This document shows positions 42,612-50,691 of a stretch of DNA of 64,000 bases, in pieces. Numbering within the stretch: the first letter of the stretch is position 1; each line of letters begins with the position of its first letter. Source of the DNA: Flavimobilis soli (GTDB lineage: Bacteria; Actinomycetota; Actinomycetes; Actinomycetales; Cellulomonadaceae). A program made the translations under genes and the position numbers. The stretch lies in NCBI RefSeq assembly GCF_002564025.1, contig NZ_PDJH01000001.1, forward strand, positions 1,488,001 to 1,552,000, in the 5' to 3' direction. The notes under the pieces are model-generated. The model was given only the letters and a program-made list of their open reading frames with translations. It made no database searches and was not told the DNA's origin.

Positions 42612-43691
42612 TCAGCCGAGCATCGTGTCAGTCCACGACTCGATCCAGGCGTCGCGGTTCTCCGCGAGCGTCGCGGGGTCGACCGTGATCGTCTTCTCGG
42701 CGAGCGGCCCGAACTTCTCGAACGCCTCGGGCAGGTCGACGTCCGGGTCGACCGGGTACATGTACACCGTGTCAGGGAGGGCCGCCTGGAAGTCGGCGGA
42801 GAGCATGTAGTCGACGAGTGCACCTGCAGCGGCGGGGTTGTCGGAGCCGGCGATCACGCCCGCGTACTCGACCTGGCGGAAGCACGTCGCGGGGAGGGAC
42901 GACGTCGTGGACTCGTCGCCGTCGAGCGTGTAGGCGGGCGACGAGCCGTACGAGAGGACGACGGGGCGCGGGCCGCCCTCGCCGCCGCCGGAGAAGTCGA
43001 CGTAGTAGGCGTCCGACCAGGAGTCGGAGATCTTCACGCCGTTGTCCTTGAGGCTCGTCCAGTAGTCGAGGTAGCCGTCCTCGCCGTAGGCGCCGACGGT
43101 CGCGGCGAGGAAGGCGAGGCCGGGGGTCGACGTCGCGGGGTTGGTGAGGACGACGAGGTCCTTGAGCGCGGGGTCGGCGAGGTCGTCGAGGGTCGCGGGG
43201 ACGGGCACGTCGGGGTGCGCGTCGAACCAGCGGTCGTCGACGTTGATGCAGACGTCGCCCTGGTCGATCGGGGTGAGCGCGGTCGAGCCCTCGAGCAGGA
43301 GGTCCTTCGCGGCGTCGGGCAGGGCGGGGGAGGCGTGGTCGGCGAAGACGCCGGCCTCGAGGGCGCGTGCGCCGAAGATGTTGTCGATGCCGTAGGCGAC
43401 GTCGCCGAGCGGGGAGTCCTTGGTGAGGATGAGCTGGTTGACGAGGGTGCCGCCGTCGCCGAGCTGGGTGACCTCGACGTCGAGGCCGAGCCCCTCGAGG
43501 TCGGCCTTCTGCTCGTCGGTGAGCTCGAAAGAGTCGTGGGTGACGAGGGTGACCTTGCCGGTCGGCGGGCCGGCCGTCGTCGTCGTGGTCGCCGGGCTCT
43601 GCTCGGTGGAGCAGGCGACGAGCAGGCTCGTGGTGGCGATCGCTGCGAGCGTGGCTGCGGTGCCCTTGCGGCGGCGGGTGGTGGTGCTCAT
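42612..43691 (-). CDS. thiB: thiamine-binding lipoprotein
   Basis: 359 aa. Lipoprotein signal with lipobox LVAC (residues 24-27, Cys27) and a Thr-rich linker. The mature part has ThiB features: VTLVTHDSFELT, GDGGTLVNQLILTKDSPLGDVAYGIDNIF, and TFCFRQVEYAGVIAGS-like C-terminal region (here TCFRQVEYAGVIAGS). It binds thiamine outside the membrane and delivers it to ThiPQ. Strong site AGGAGG 11 nt before the ATG. A TPP riboswitch fills the leader, so it is repressed by thiamine pyrophosphate. Confidence 0.94.
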   Translation of the reverse strand: MSTTTRRRKGTAATLAAIATTSLLVACSTEQSPATTTTTAGPPTGKVTLVTHDSFELTDEQKADLEGLGLDVEVTQLGDGGTLVNQLILTKDSPLGDVAYGIDNIFGARALEAGVFADHASPALPDAAKDLLLEGSTALTPIDQGDVCINVDDRWFDAHPDVPVPATLDDLADPALKDLVVLTNPATSTPGLAFLAATVGAYGEDGYLDYWTSLKDNGVKISDSWSDAYYVDFSGGGEGGPRPVVLSYGSSPAYTLDGDESTTSSLPATCFRQVEYAGVIAGSDNPAAAGALVDYMLSADFQAALPDTVYMYPVDPDVDLPEAFEKFGPLAEKTITVDPATLAENRDAWIESWTDTMLG

Positions 43692-43773
43692 GCGTTGGTG
43701 TCCTCCTAGGTCAAAGGAGGGGTGCCGCGTCGCGCCCCGCGTGTGCTGCGGCGCACGACGTGGAGAGAATCCC

Positions 43774-43871
43774 GACTCCCTACACCGGTGCTAACCGGAT
43801 CAGGTTCGAGGGTCTGCGGTGGTCCGCACTCTCAGCGCTCACCGTCCGTGCGGGCGGCAGCGCTCCCCTGT
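43774..43871 (-). ncRNA. TPP riboswitch (THI element)
   Basis: On the minus strand: ACAGGGGAGCGC, then CTGAGAGTG, then ACCCTCGAACCTGATC, then GGTTAGCACCGGTGTAGGGA. These are the conserved THI-box blocks that fold into the TPP aptamer. It precedes thiB by about 80 bp. Confidence 0.97.
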
Positions 43872-43934
43872 CGTTCCTGACCAGCCTACCGCCCGCCGCG
43901 CCTCGCGGCCGTGCCCGTCCTCACACCGAGAATG

Positions 43935-43948
43935 GTTGACGCTTCAAC
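43935..43948 (+). promoter_or_regulatory. inverted repeat upstream of the VOC gene
   Basis: GTTGA-CGCT-TCAAC, perfect 5-bp arms, 23 bp before the VOC start and overlapping a TTGACG that could be a -35. This looks like an operator site of a MarR- or similar quinone/phenol-responsive regulator; unassigned. Confidence 0.4.
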
Positions 43949-43970
43949 TTTCTCGGGGGAGACTGAAGAC

Positions 43971-44900
43971 ATGAGCCGAGACATGATCGACGCCGCGAGC
44001 GCCCACGCCGCCGCACCCTCCGCCCTCCTGCCCGGCGACCGCCTCGCAGCCGAGACGCACATGGACGCGGTCACGCTGTACGTCCGCGACATCGACGCGA
44101 TGGTCGCCTTCTACACGAACGTCATCGCGCTCGAGGTCCTGGCGAACGACGCCGCGGACGGCCGCGACGCCGTCGTCACCCTCGGCCGCGGCACGACGCC
44201 GCTCGTCGTCCTGCGTGAGGCTCGCGACCTGCCGCCGCGCCGCCCTGGCGAGGCCGGCCTGTTCCACACGGCGATCCTCTTCGCCGACGCCGCAGGCCTC
44301 GCCGCGACGCTCGCGCGCGTCGCGACGCTCACCCCGCAGCTCTACACCGGCGCGGGCGACCACCTCGTCTCCGAGGCGTTCTACCTCGACGACCCCGAGG
44401 GCAACGGCATCGAGCTGTACGTCGACCGCCCGCGCGACCAGTGGCGCTGGCGCGACGGCCACGTCGAGATGGCCACGCTGCACCTCGACCCGAACGCATT
44501 CATGCAGCAGCACCTCGACGAGGCCGTCCTCGCTGCCCCGCATGCCTCGGCCGCGACCCTCGGCCACGTCCACCTGCAGGTCGGCGACATCCCGACCGCG
44601 CGCCGCTTCTACGTCGACACCCTCGGCTTCGAGGCGACGACCGAGATGGGCTCGGCCCTGTTCGTGTCCGCCGGCGGCTACCACCACCACATGGCGATGA
44701 ACACGTGGGCGTCGATGGGCGCTGGCCCGCGGCCCGTGAACCTCGGCCTCGGCGAGGTGTCGATCGTCGTCCCGACGCGCGACGAGGTCGGCGCGCTCGC
44801 CGACCGCCTCAAGCACGCGGGCGTCGCCGCCGCGGACGACGGCGCCGTGCTCACGTTCGCCGACCCGTGGCGCAACGAGATCCGCGTCGCCGTCGGCTGA
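43971..44900 (+). CDS. VOC-family dioxygenase-like protein (two domains, CatE-like)
   Basis: 309 aa from the ATG at 43971; in-frame upstream codons extend to 43911 but lack a site. Two glyoxalase/VOC domains: HMDAVTLYVRDIDAMVAFYTNVIALEV in the first and LGHVHLQVGDIPTARRFYVDTLGFEA in the second. Metal ligands are seen as HMD (first His), LFHTAILFAD, GHVHL and the Glu near NGIELYVDRP. The pattern fits CatE/YfiE-type catechol-2,3-dioxygenase-like proteins linked to quinone resistance. A GTTGA/TCAAC palindrome upstream suggests inducible control. Confidence 0.9.
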   Translation: MSRDMIDAASAHAAAPSALLPGDRLAAETHMDAVTLYVRDIDAMVAFYTNVIALEVLANDAADGRDAVVTLGRGTTPLVVLREARDLPPRRPGEAGLFHTAILFADAAGLAATLARVATLTPQLYTGAGDHLVSEAFYLDDPEGNGIELYVDRPRDQWRWRDGHVEMATLHLDPNAFMQQHLDEAVLAAPHASAATLGHVHLQVGDIPTARRFYVDTLGFEATTEMGSALFVSAGGYHHHMAMNTWASMGAGPRPVNLGLGEVSIVVPTRDEVGALADRLKHAGVAAADDGAVLTFADPWRNEIRVAVG

Positions 44901-44912
44901 CCCCGGACACAC

Positions 44913-44948
44913 CTCGGCCCCCTCGTCGCGAGCGACGAGGGGGCCGAG
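44913..44948. terminator. bidirectional terminator
   Basis: 16-bp perfect arms (44913-44928 and 44933-44948) with a CGAG loop, between the convergent VOC and DUF4235 genes. Confidence 0.85.
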
Positions 44949-44989
44949 CCGTCTGCCAGGGCGTCAGCGCGAAGCGTGCAGGACCCGCG

Positions 44990-45277
44990 TCAGCGCGAGG
45001 CCTTCAGGGTGCGCCCCGCAGAGATCCGCGACGTCACCTTGCGCGCGCCCTTGTTCGCAGCGATGCGGCTCAGCGCGGCGACCGCACCCGTCACGCCCGC
45101 GAAGGTCACGATGCCCGCGATATTCGACTCGTTGTCGAGCGGGTCCTTCGGGGCGTCGTGCCCCGTCGCCTTCTTCCACACCGCGCCGAGGAGCTTCTGC
45201 GCCAGCCACGCCGCCAGCGCGGACGTGCCGATCAGGATCAGCTTGTCGACCATGCCCTCGTCGTTGTCGTCAGCCAC
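44990..45277 (-). CDS. DUF4235 family small membrane protein
   Basis: 95 aa from the GTG at 45277 with GAGGAGG 6 nt upstream. Two hydrophobic helices (LILIGTSALAAWLAQKLLGAVW and IAGIVTFAGVTGAVAALSRIAA) flank a polar loop (KKATGHDAPKDPLDNES). This is the DUF4235 pattern common in actinobacteria. Basic C-terminus. Function unknown. Confidence 0.88.
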   Translation of the reverse strand: MADDNDEGMVDKLILIGTSALAAWLAQKLLGAVWKKATGHDAPKDPLDNESNIAGIVTFAGVTGAVAALSRIAANKGARKVTSRISAGRTLKASR

Positions 45278-45489
45278 GTCGGTCCTCCTCGTCGCTCGTC
45301 GGTGCGGCAGCCCGGGTCGGGCGGCCACCCTGCCCACGCTACCGGGACCGTGGCGCGCTGCACGTCGGCCGACCTGCACGCACGCCGCACGAGCGCCCGA
45401 CCAGGTCCGGCCGTCCTGGCCGTCGTCGGCACGACGGGGCACGATGGACAGGTCGCTCACGACGACGGCACCCGGGGCGAGGAGGACCA

Positions 45490-46434
45490 GTGCGGCGAGA
45501 CACCTGGACGCGGCGCGCCGTGCCGGCGCTCGCGGGTGCGCTCGCGCTGTCCTGGGTCCTCGTGTCCGCGGCTCCGCGCCCCTCGGCCCCGGGCCTGACG
45601 GGCGACGGGCTCGTCCGTGCCGTCGCCGCGGGCGCGGACGAGAGAGCGGGCGCGACGGGGGCGCACGCGACGATCACCGACGTCGACCACCCGGACGTCG
45701 CCGCGACGGACGAGGACGTCGTCGTCACGGTCGAGGTGAGTGCGGCCGGGCCGACGCTCCGGCTCGAGCGCCGGGACGGCGGGCGGTGGACGCCGGTCGC
45801 CGAGGAGGTGGCCGAGACCACGGCCGTCGCGCTCCCCGTGCCGAGCCGGGCGGGCGACGCGACGTACCGCGTCGTGCTCGACCCGGGCACCGGCACGGTC
45901 CGCACGAGCCCCGAGCTCACGATCTTCCAGTCGGACAGCCAGGAGCACGCCGCGTACGTCGCTCGGGCTCGCGCCGCCGTGCGCGACTTCTGCCCGCTCA
46001 CGCCGATCTACGTCGACTCGCCCGACGTGCGGTCGGGCCAGACCGTCGGCAAGGCCCGCTCGTCGTGGGCGTGGGCTGACGGGCAGGCACGCTGGACCCA
46101 GTCGATCCGGCTGCGCTCGGGCCTGCCCGACGCCGTGCTCGAGCACACGGCGCTGCACGAGTGCGCGCACGTCGTCCAGGTGCGCCCGCTCGTCGACGGC
46201 GAGAGCGCGTACGAGGAGTCGACCGCGAGCGCCGAGCGGCTCTACGCCCGCGGGCCGGCCGAGCCGGGCGAGCTGCAGGCGGACTGCATGGCGTCGGTGA
46301 TCACGGGGCGCACGGCCGTCATGTACTACGCGCGGACGTGCACGGCGCGGCAGAAGGCCGACGCCCGCGCGATGTGGCGCGACTACGGGTCCGTGCGGCA
46401 GTCGCCCTCGCTGACCTGGGCCTGGAAGGGCTGA
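45490..46434 (+). CDS. secreted zinc metallopeptidase-like protein
   Basis: 314 aa from the GTG at 45490 with GAGGAGG upstream. N-terminal signal or anchor (ALAGALALSWVLVSAA, residues 13-28). A first beta-rich part (about 60-145) looks Ig/FN3-like. The second part holds LHECAHVVQ (HExxH-type motif at residues 223-227) and ELQADCMASV (261-270), whose Glu-x-x-x-Asp is the third zinc-ligand region of YpfJ-like neutral zinc peptidases. Cys168 and Cys266 may pair. Probably a cell-wall or extracellular peptidase; substrate unknown. Confidence 0.72.
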   Translation: MRRDTWTRRAVPALAGALALSWVLVSAAPRPSAPGLTGDGLVRAVAAGADERAGATGAHATITDVDHPDVAATDEDVVVTVEVSAAGPTLRLERRDGGRWTPVAEEVAETTAVALPVPSRAGDATYRVVLDPGTGTVRTSPELTIFQSDSQEHAAYVARARAAVRDFCPLTPIYVDSPDVRSGQTVGKARSSWAWADGQARWTQSIRLRSGLPDAVLEHTALHECAHVVQVRPLVDGESAYEESTASAERLYARGPAEPGELQADCMASVITGRTAVMYYARTCTARQKADARAMWRDYGSVRQSPSLTWAWKG

Positions 46435-46592
46435 GCCCGGGTCATCGCCGTCGCGCCGGACCGCCCCGGTGCCGAGGACGCCCCCACGCGCACCCTGCCC
46501 GCGACTGCGGGCGTCGCCGTCGGCCTACCGACAGGCGGTCGCCCGGTTGCCGTCCGCCCGCTGTGATCCTCGCCGCTTCTGGCCGCCTCCGG

Positions 46593-46643
46593 TTGACGCT
46601 CGTCCCGGCCCGACCTAATTTTGAACTGACCGGTCAGATCAAA
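46593..46643 (+). promoter_or_regulatory. promoter and palindromic TetR operator of the second YhgE operon
   Basis: TTGACG (46593-46598) and TAATTT (46616-46621), 17-bp spacer, form a good promoter. Overlapping the -10 and start is a 24-bp palindrome (46620-46643): TTTGA-A-CTGACC and GGTCAG-A-TCAAA, perfect except for the two A bases. The TetR at the end of the operon is the likely ligand. It is unrelated in sequence to the 5557-5596 operators. Confidence 0.78.
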
Positions 46644-46671
46644 AGACTGCCGCAAGCTCAGGAACAGGACT

Positions 46672-47457
46672 ATGAACCCCACCCCTCCCGCGAGCCGCAC
46701 CGAGGTCGAGGACCTCCCTGCCGCACCCGCGCACGCTGCGCCGCCCTCCCAGCCCGCGCCGCGCCGCGCCGTCGTCCAGGCGAAGGACCTCACGCTCACG
46801 TCCGCACGCGGAACCGTCTACGGACCCGTCTCCCTCCACGTCCGCGAGGGCGACCTCGTCGTCCTCCAGGGACCCCAGGGCTCCGGCCGCACGAGCCTCC
46901 TGCTCACCCTCGCCGGCCGCATGCGGCCCGACCGCAGCACACGCCAGCTCACCGTCCTCGGCCACGAGCTGCCCCGCGAGCGCTACGCCGTCCAGAAGCT
47001 CGCCGCCGTCGCCGGCTTCGACGCGATCGACCGCCTCGACGACTCGGTGACGGTCGCCGACACACTCCGCGAGCGCCTCACCTGGCTCACGCCCTGGTAC
47101 CGCCGCGCCCCGCGCCTCACCGAGCAGACGTACCGCGACGCCGCCTCCGCCGTCTTCGGCGAACGCCACCTGCCCGCGCTCGACACGGTCGTGTGGGACC
47201 TCGACGAGGTCGACGCGATGCTCCTGCGCATCACCGTCGCGATGCTCGCGCAGCCGCGCCTCCTCGTCGTCGACGACCTCGACCAGGTGCACGACGCCGC
47301 GCGCCGCCAGCTCGTCTGGGACAGCCTCGCCGGCCTCGCCGCCGCGGGCGTCACCGTCATCGCTTCCGTCGCGTCCGCAGGGGAGGTGCAGGCCATGACC
47401 TGGCAGACGTCGCCCCGCGTCGTGCGCCTGACCACCGGCCCGCAGCTCGACGCCTGA
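46672..47457 (+). CDS. ABC-ATPase-like protein with altered Walker A
   Basis: 261 aa. A disordered Pro/Ala-rich N-terminus (30 residues) precedes an ABC nucleotide-binding fold: AKDLTLTSARGTVYGPVSLHVREGDLVVLQ, Walker A GPQGSGRTS (residues 67-75) with Arg73 where the essential Lys should be, a degenerate signature region, and Walker B PRLLVVDDLDQV with Asp202 in place of the catalytic Glu. ATP hydrolysis is probably weak or absent. SLLLTLAGRMRPD aligns with the C-terminal tail of the MMPL protein at 2792. First gene of an operon with YhgE (19 bp gap) and TetR, so it is likely a regulatory or assembly partner of YhgE. Confidence 0.8.
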   Translation: MNPTPPASRTEVEDLPAAPAHAAPPSQPAPRRAVVQAKDLTLTSARGTVYGPVSLHVREGDLVVLQGPQGSGRTSLLLTLAGRMRPDRSTRQLTVLGHELPRERYAVQKLAAVAGFDAIDRLDDSVTVADTLRERLTWLTPWYRRAPRLTEQTYRDAASAVFGERHLPALDTVVWDLDEVDAMLLRITVAMLAQPRLLVVDDLDQVHDAARRQLVWDSLAGLAAAGVTVIASVASAGEVQAMTWQTSPRVVRLTTGPQLDA

Positions 47458-47476
47458 CCTCCCCCAGGAAGACCTC

Positions 47477-50011
47477 ATGATCTCTGCAGCATCGACAGGG
47501 AGCGAGCTCCGCCGGTTCCGCCGCGGCACCCTCCCCAAGGTCGCCGTCGGCGCCCTCATCCTCATCCCCCTCCTCTACGGCGCCCTGTACCTGTGGGCGT
47601 TCTGGGACCCGACCGGCAACATGGACAAGCTGCCCGTCGCCCTCGTCAACGAGGACGTCGCCGCGCAGCGCGACGGCGAGCCCGTCGACGCCGGCGCGCA
47701 GATCACCGAGAAGCTCGTCGAGTCGGGTGACCTCGACTGGCGCGTCACGTCGCGCGACGACGCTCTCGCGGGCGTCTCCGACGGCGACTACTACTTCGCG
47801 GTGACGATCCCCGCGGACTTCTCCGAGACGATCGTCAGCGCGGGCGGCGACGCCCCCGAGCAGGCACGCATCGACGTCACGTACAACGACGCGAACTCGT
47901 TCCTCGCGACGACGCTCGGCCGCTCCGCGATGGTCCAGGTCGAGTCCGCGGTGCGTGAGGAGATCGGCGCGCACGCGGTCGACACGGTCCTCGTCGGCCT
48001 CGGCTCCGCGCGCGACGGCTTCGCCACGGCGTCGGACGGTGCGATCCGGCTCACCGACGCGTCCGACCAGGTCGCCGACGGCGCCGTGACCCTCGCCGAC
48101 GGCGCGGCCTCCGCGGCGGACGGCTCAGCCTCCCTCGCGGAGGGTCTGCGCACGCTCGCCGACGGCGTCAGCTCCGCGCACCAGGGGGTGGCCCGTCTCG
48201 ACGACGGCGCCCAGCGCCTCGACAGCGGCGCCTCGACGCTCGCGGACGGCGCGTCCGACCTCGCGACCGGCACGTCGACCCTCGCGAAGGGCGGCACGAC
48301 CCTCGCGTCCGGCGCGGGGAAGCTCGCGACCGGCGCCGGAACGCTCGCCGACGGCACGGGCGACCTCGCGGACGGCGCGACCGCCCTCGCCGACGGCCTC
48401 GCCGACGCGCACGACGGCGCGACGGACCTCGCAGAAGGCGCAGCGTCTGCCGCCGACGGCGCCGACGCCCTCAGCACGGGCGCCCAGGACCTCCGGTCCG
48501 GCACCGCCCGCCTCGCTGACGGCGCGCACAGCCTCGCGGCCGGCCTCGCCGCGTCCCAGCCGACGATCGAGGGACTGCCCCAGCAGCTCGCCGACGTCGC
48601 GACGCTCCTCACGCAGAACACCGCGATGCTCGCGGCGAGCGACCCGTCCGCGGCCGACCCGAAGGTGCAGGGCGTGATCGCCGCGAACAAGGAGGCCCTC
48701 GCGAAGCTCGGCGCGCTCGACGGCGCGACGCTCGTCGAGCGTTTCCAGGCCGCCGCCACCGGAGCCGCCGCGATCGACGCGCAGCTCCACCCGAGCACCG
48801 GGACCGAGCCCACGCTGCGTGACGGTGTCGACCAGCTCGCTGCCGGCGCCACGTCGCTCAGCACGGGCCTCGGCACGCTCGAGAAGGGCGCCGGCGCGCT
48901 CGCCGACGGCACCTCCAAGCTCTCCGACGGCGCCACCGCGCTCGCGACGGGCGCGACCGCCGTCGACAAGGGCGCGAGCAGGCTCGCGACGTCGTCGACG
49001 ACGCTCTCCCAGGGCTCGGGCACGCTCGCGAAGGGCCTCAAGGACGCCGCGAAGGGCGCCAGAACCCTCTCCGCGGGCGCCGAGACGCTGAGCGACGGCA
49101 CGCGAACGCTCTCCGACGGCACCTCCGAGCTCGCCGGAGGCGCGTCCCGGCTGCGCACCGGCGCGCGCAGCGCAGCGACCGGCGCGGGCACCCTCGCCGA
49201 CGGCACCGCCCGCCTCGCCGACGGTGCCGACAGGCTCGCGGACGGCACCACGCAGCTGCACGACGGCGCGGGGCAGCTCGCCGACGGCCTCGCCAGCGGC
49301 GCCGAGCAGATCCCCGACGACGACGCGAACCTGCGCGCCCAGCGTGCCGCGGTCGTCGCCGCGCCCGTCACGGTCGCCGACTCCGACCTCGCGCAGGCCG
49401 AGGGCTTCGGCGAGGGCTTCGCGCCGTTCTTCCTGTCGCTCGCGCTGTTCGTCGGCGCGCTCATCACGTGGCTCGTGCTGCGGCCCGTGCCGCCGCGGGC
49501 GCTCGCCGCGCCCGTCTCCGGCTGGCGCGTCGCGATCGCCGGCTACCTCCCCGGCCTGCTCATCGGTGCGGCGCAGGCGGGAGTGATGCTCTCCGTCGTC
49601 GCGCTCGGCCTCGGCATGGACCTCACGAACGTCCCCGGCACGATCGCGTTCACCGTGCTCGTGGCCGCGACCTTCTTCGCGCTGCAGCAGGCGATCCTCG
49701 CCCTCGCGGGGCCCGCGGCGGGCAAGGTGCTCATCCTCGCGCTGCTCATGCTGCAGCTCGCCGGCTCGGGCGGCACCTACCCCGTGCAGACGACGGCGTC
49801 GTTCTTCCAGGCGATCCACCCGTGGCTGCCGATGTCGTACGCCGTCCAGGGCCTGCGCCAGGTCATCACGGGCGGTGCGGACGGCCGCCTGGTGGCGAGC
49901 ACGCTCGTCCTCGGGGGCGTCCTGCTCGGCTCGCTCGCGGTCACCGCGTGGCGCGCCAGCCGGATGCGCACGTGGACGCTCGACCGCCTGCACCCGGCGA
50001 TCGCGCTCTGA
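47477..50011 (+). CDS. YhgE/Pip family membrane protein
   Basis: 844 aa. N-terminal helix (about residues 21-43) followed by a conserved ectodomain start (DPTGNMDKLPVALVNEDVAA). Residues of about 185-600 are repeats of LADGAxxLxxG type with a Gln/Thr-rich interruption (SQPTIEGLPQQLADVATLLTQ). About five to six C-terminal helices from about residue 635 include QAILALAGPAAGKVLILALL. It is larger than the paralogue at 394-2790 but has the same plan. Middle gene of an operon with the ATPase-like and TetR genes; export function is unproven. Confidence 0.9.
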   Translation: MISAASTGSELRRFRRGTLPKVAVGALILIPLLYGALYLWAFWDPTGNMDKLPVALVNEDVAAQRDGEPVDAGAQITEKLVESGDLDWRVTSRDDALAGVSDGDYYFAVTIPADFSETIVSAGGDAPEQARIDVTYNDANSFLATTLGRSAMVQVESAVREEIGAHAVDTVLVGLGSARDGFATASDGAIRLTDASDQVADGAVTLADGAASAADGSASLAEGLRTLADGVSSAHQGVARLDDGAQRLDSGASTLADGASDLATGTSTLAKGGTTLASGAGKLATGAGTLADGTGDLADGATALADGLADAHDGATDLAEGAASAADGADALSTGAQDLRSGTARLADGAHSLAAGLAASQPTIEGLPQQLADVATLLTQNTAMLAASDPSAADPKVQGVIAANKEALAKLGALDGATLVERFQAAATGAAAIDAQLHPSTGTEPTLRDGVDQLAAGATSLSTGLGTLEKGAGALADGTSKLSDGATALATGATAVDKGASRLATSSTTLSQGSGTLAKGLKDAAKGARTLSAGAETLSDGTRTLSDGTSELAGGASRLRTGARSAATGAGTLADGTARLADGADRLADGTTQLHDGAGQLADGLASGAEQIPDDDANLRAQRAAVVAAPVTVADSDLAQAEGFGEGFAPFFLSLALFVGALITWLVLRPVPPRALAAPVSGWRVAIAGYLPGLLIGAAQAGVMLSVVALGLGMDLTNVPGTIAFTVLVAATFFALQQAILALAGPAAGKVLILALLMLQLAGSGGTYPVQTTASFFQAIHPWLPMSYAVQGLRQVITGGADGRLVASTLVLGGVLLGSLAVTAWRASRMRTWTLDRLHPAIAL

Positions 50012-50058
50012 GCATGACCGTTCGGCGGGCCGTCGGCCGCTCTGGGAGGATCGGCAGC

Positions 50059-50646
50059 ATGAGCGACGCCACCACCCCGAGGACCGACGGCCATGCCGCA
50101 CGACGACGCGGGACCCGCGCGCAGGTGATCGAGGCCGCGGTGCGGCTCGTCGCCGAGCGCGGCTTCTCGGCAACGTCCGTCGACGACATCGCGCTCGCCG
50201 CGGGCGTCGCGAAGGGCAGCGTCTACTACAACTTCACGTCGAAGTCGGAGATCCTCGAGGCCGCCCTCGCGGAGGGCAGCGAGCGCCTCCAGACGACGAT
50301 CAACGAGGCGCGTGGCGACCTGCGCGGGCGCGAGGCGCTCTCCGCGGTCGTCGGCGCGCTGCTCTCGTCGATGCAGGCCAACCCGGACTTCGCGAAGCTC
50401 ATGGCCGCGGAGGTGTTCCGCGTCGAGCGCGAGTGGCAGGAGACGATCGGCGCGCTGCGCGCGGTGACGATCGCGACGTTCGCCGACGTCGTCGGCGAGA
50501 TCTCGCCCGGCGAGGACGCGTCGCTCGTCGGCGCCGCGACCTTCGGTGCGGTGCTCGTCGCCGGGCTCGAGTGGTTGCTGTTCCAGCCGGACCGGTCCGT
50601 GGAGGACGTGCGCGCGAGCGTGCTGCGGCTCACCGCGGGGCTCTAG
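50059..50646 (+). CDS. TetR/AcrR family transcriptional regulator
   Basis: 195 aa from the ATG at 50059 with GGGAGGA 8 nt upstream; an ATG at 50014 is possible but has no site. HTH: RGTRAQVIEAAVRLVAERGFSATSVDDIALAAG, then VAKGSVYYNFTSKSEIL. C-terminal part like TetR_C_33-type domains. Last gene of the YhgE operon (47 bp gap), so it probably autoregulates it through the 46620-46643 palindrome. Confidence 0.9.
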   Translation: MSDATTPRTDGHAARRRGTRAQVIEAAVRLVAERGFSATSVDDIALAAGVAKGSVYYNFTSKSEILEAALAEGSERLQTTINEARGDLRGREALSAVVGALLSSMQANPDFAKLMAAEVFRVEREWQETIGALRAVTIATFADVVGEISPGEDASLVGAATFGAVLVAGLEWLLFQPDRSVEDVRASVLRLTAGL

Positions 50647-50691
50647 CCTCCCGCGGTCAGGGGACCGCGTCGACGGGAAGGTGCGGCCGGC

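Noticed and set aside
39702..43691. Ferric-iron importer reading of the ABC operon
   Set aside because: ThiB-like binding protein and a TPP riboswitch upstream favour thiamine; the iron boxes at 39169-39199 belong to the HtaA gene.
50014..50058. Earlier ATG (50014) for the third TetR
   Set aside because: It lacks a ribosome-binding site, while the ATG at 50059 has GGGAGGA.
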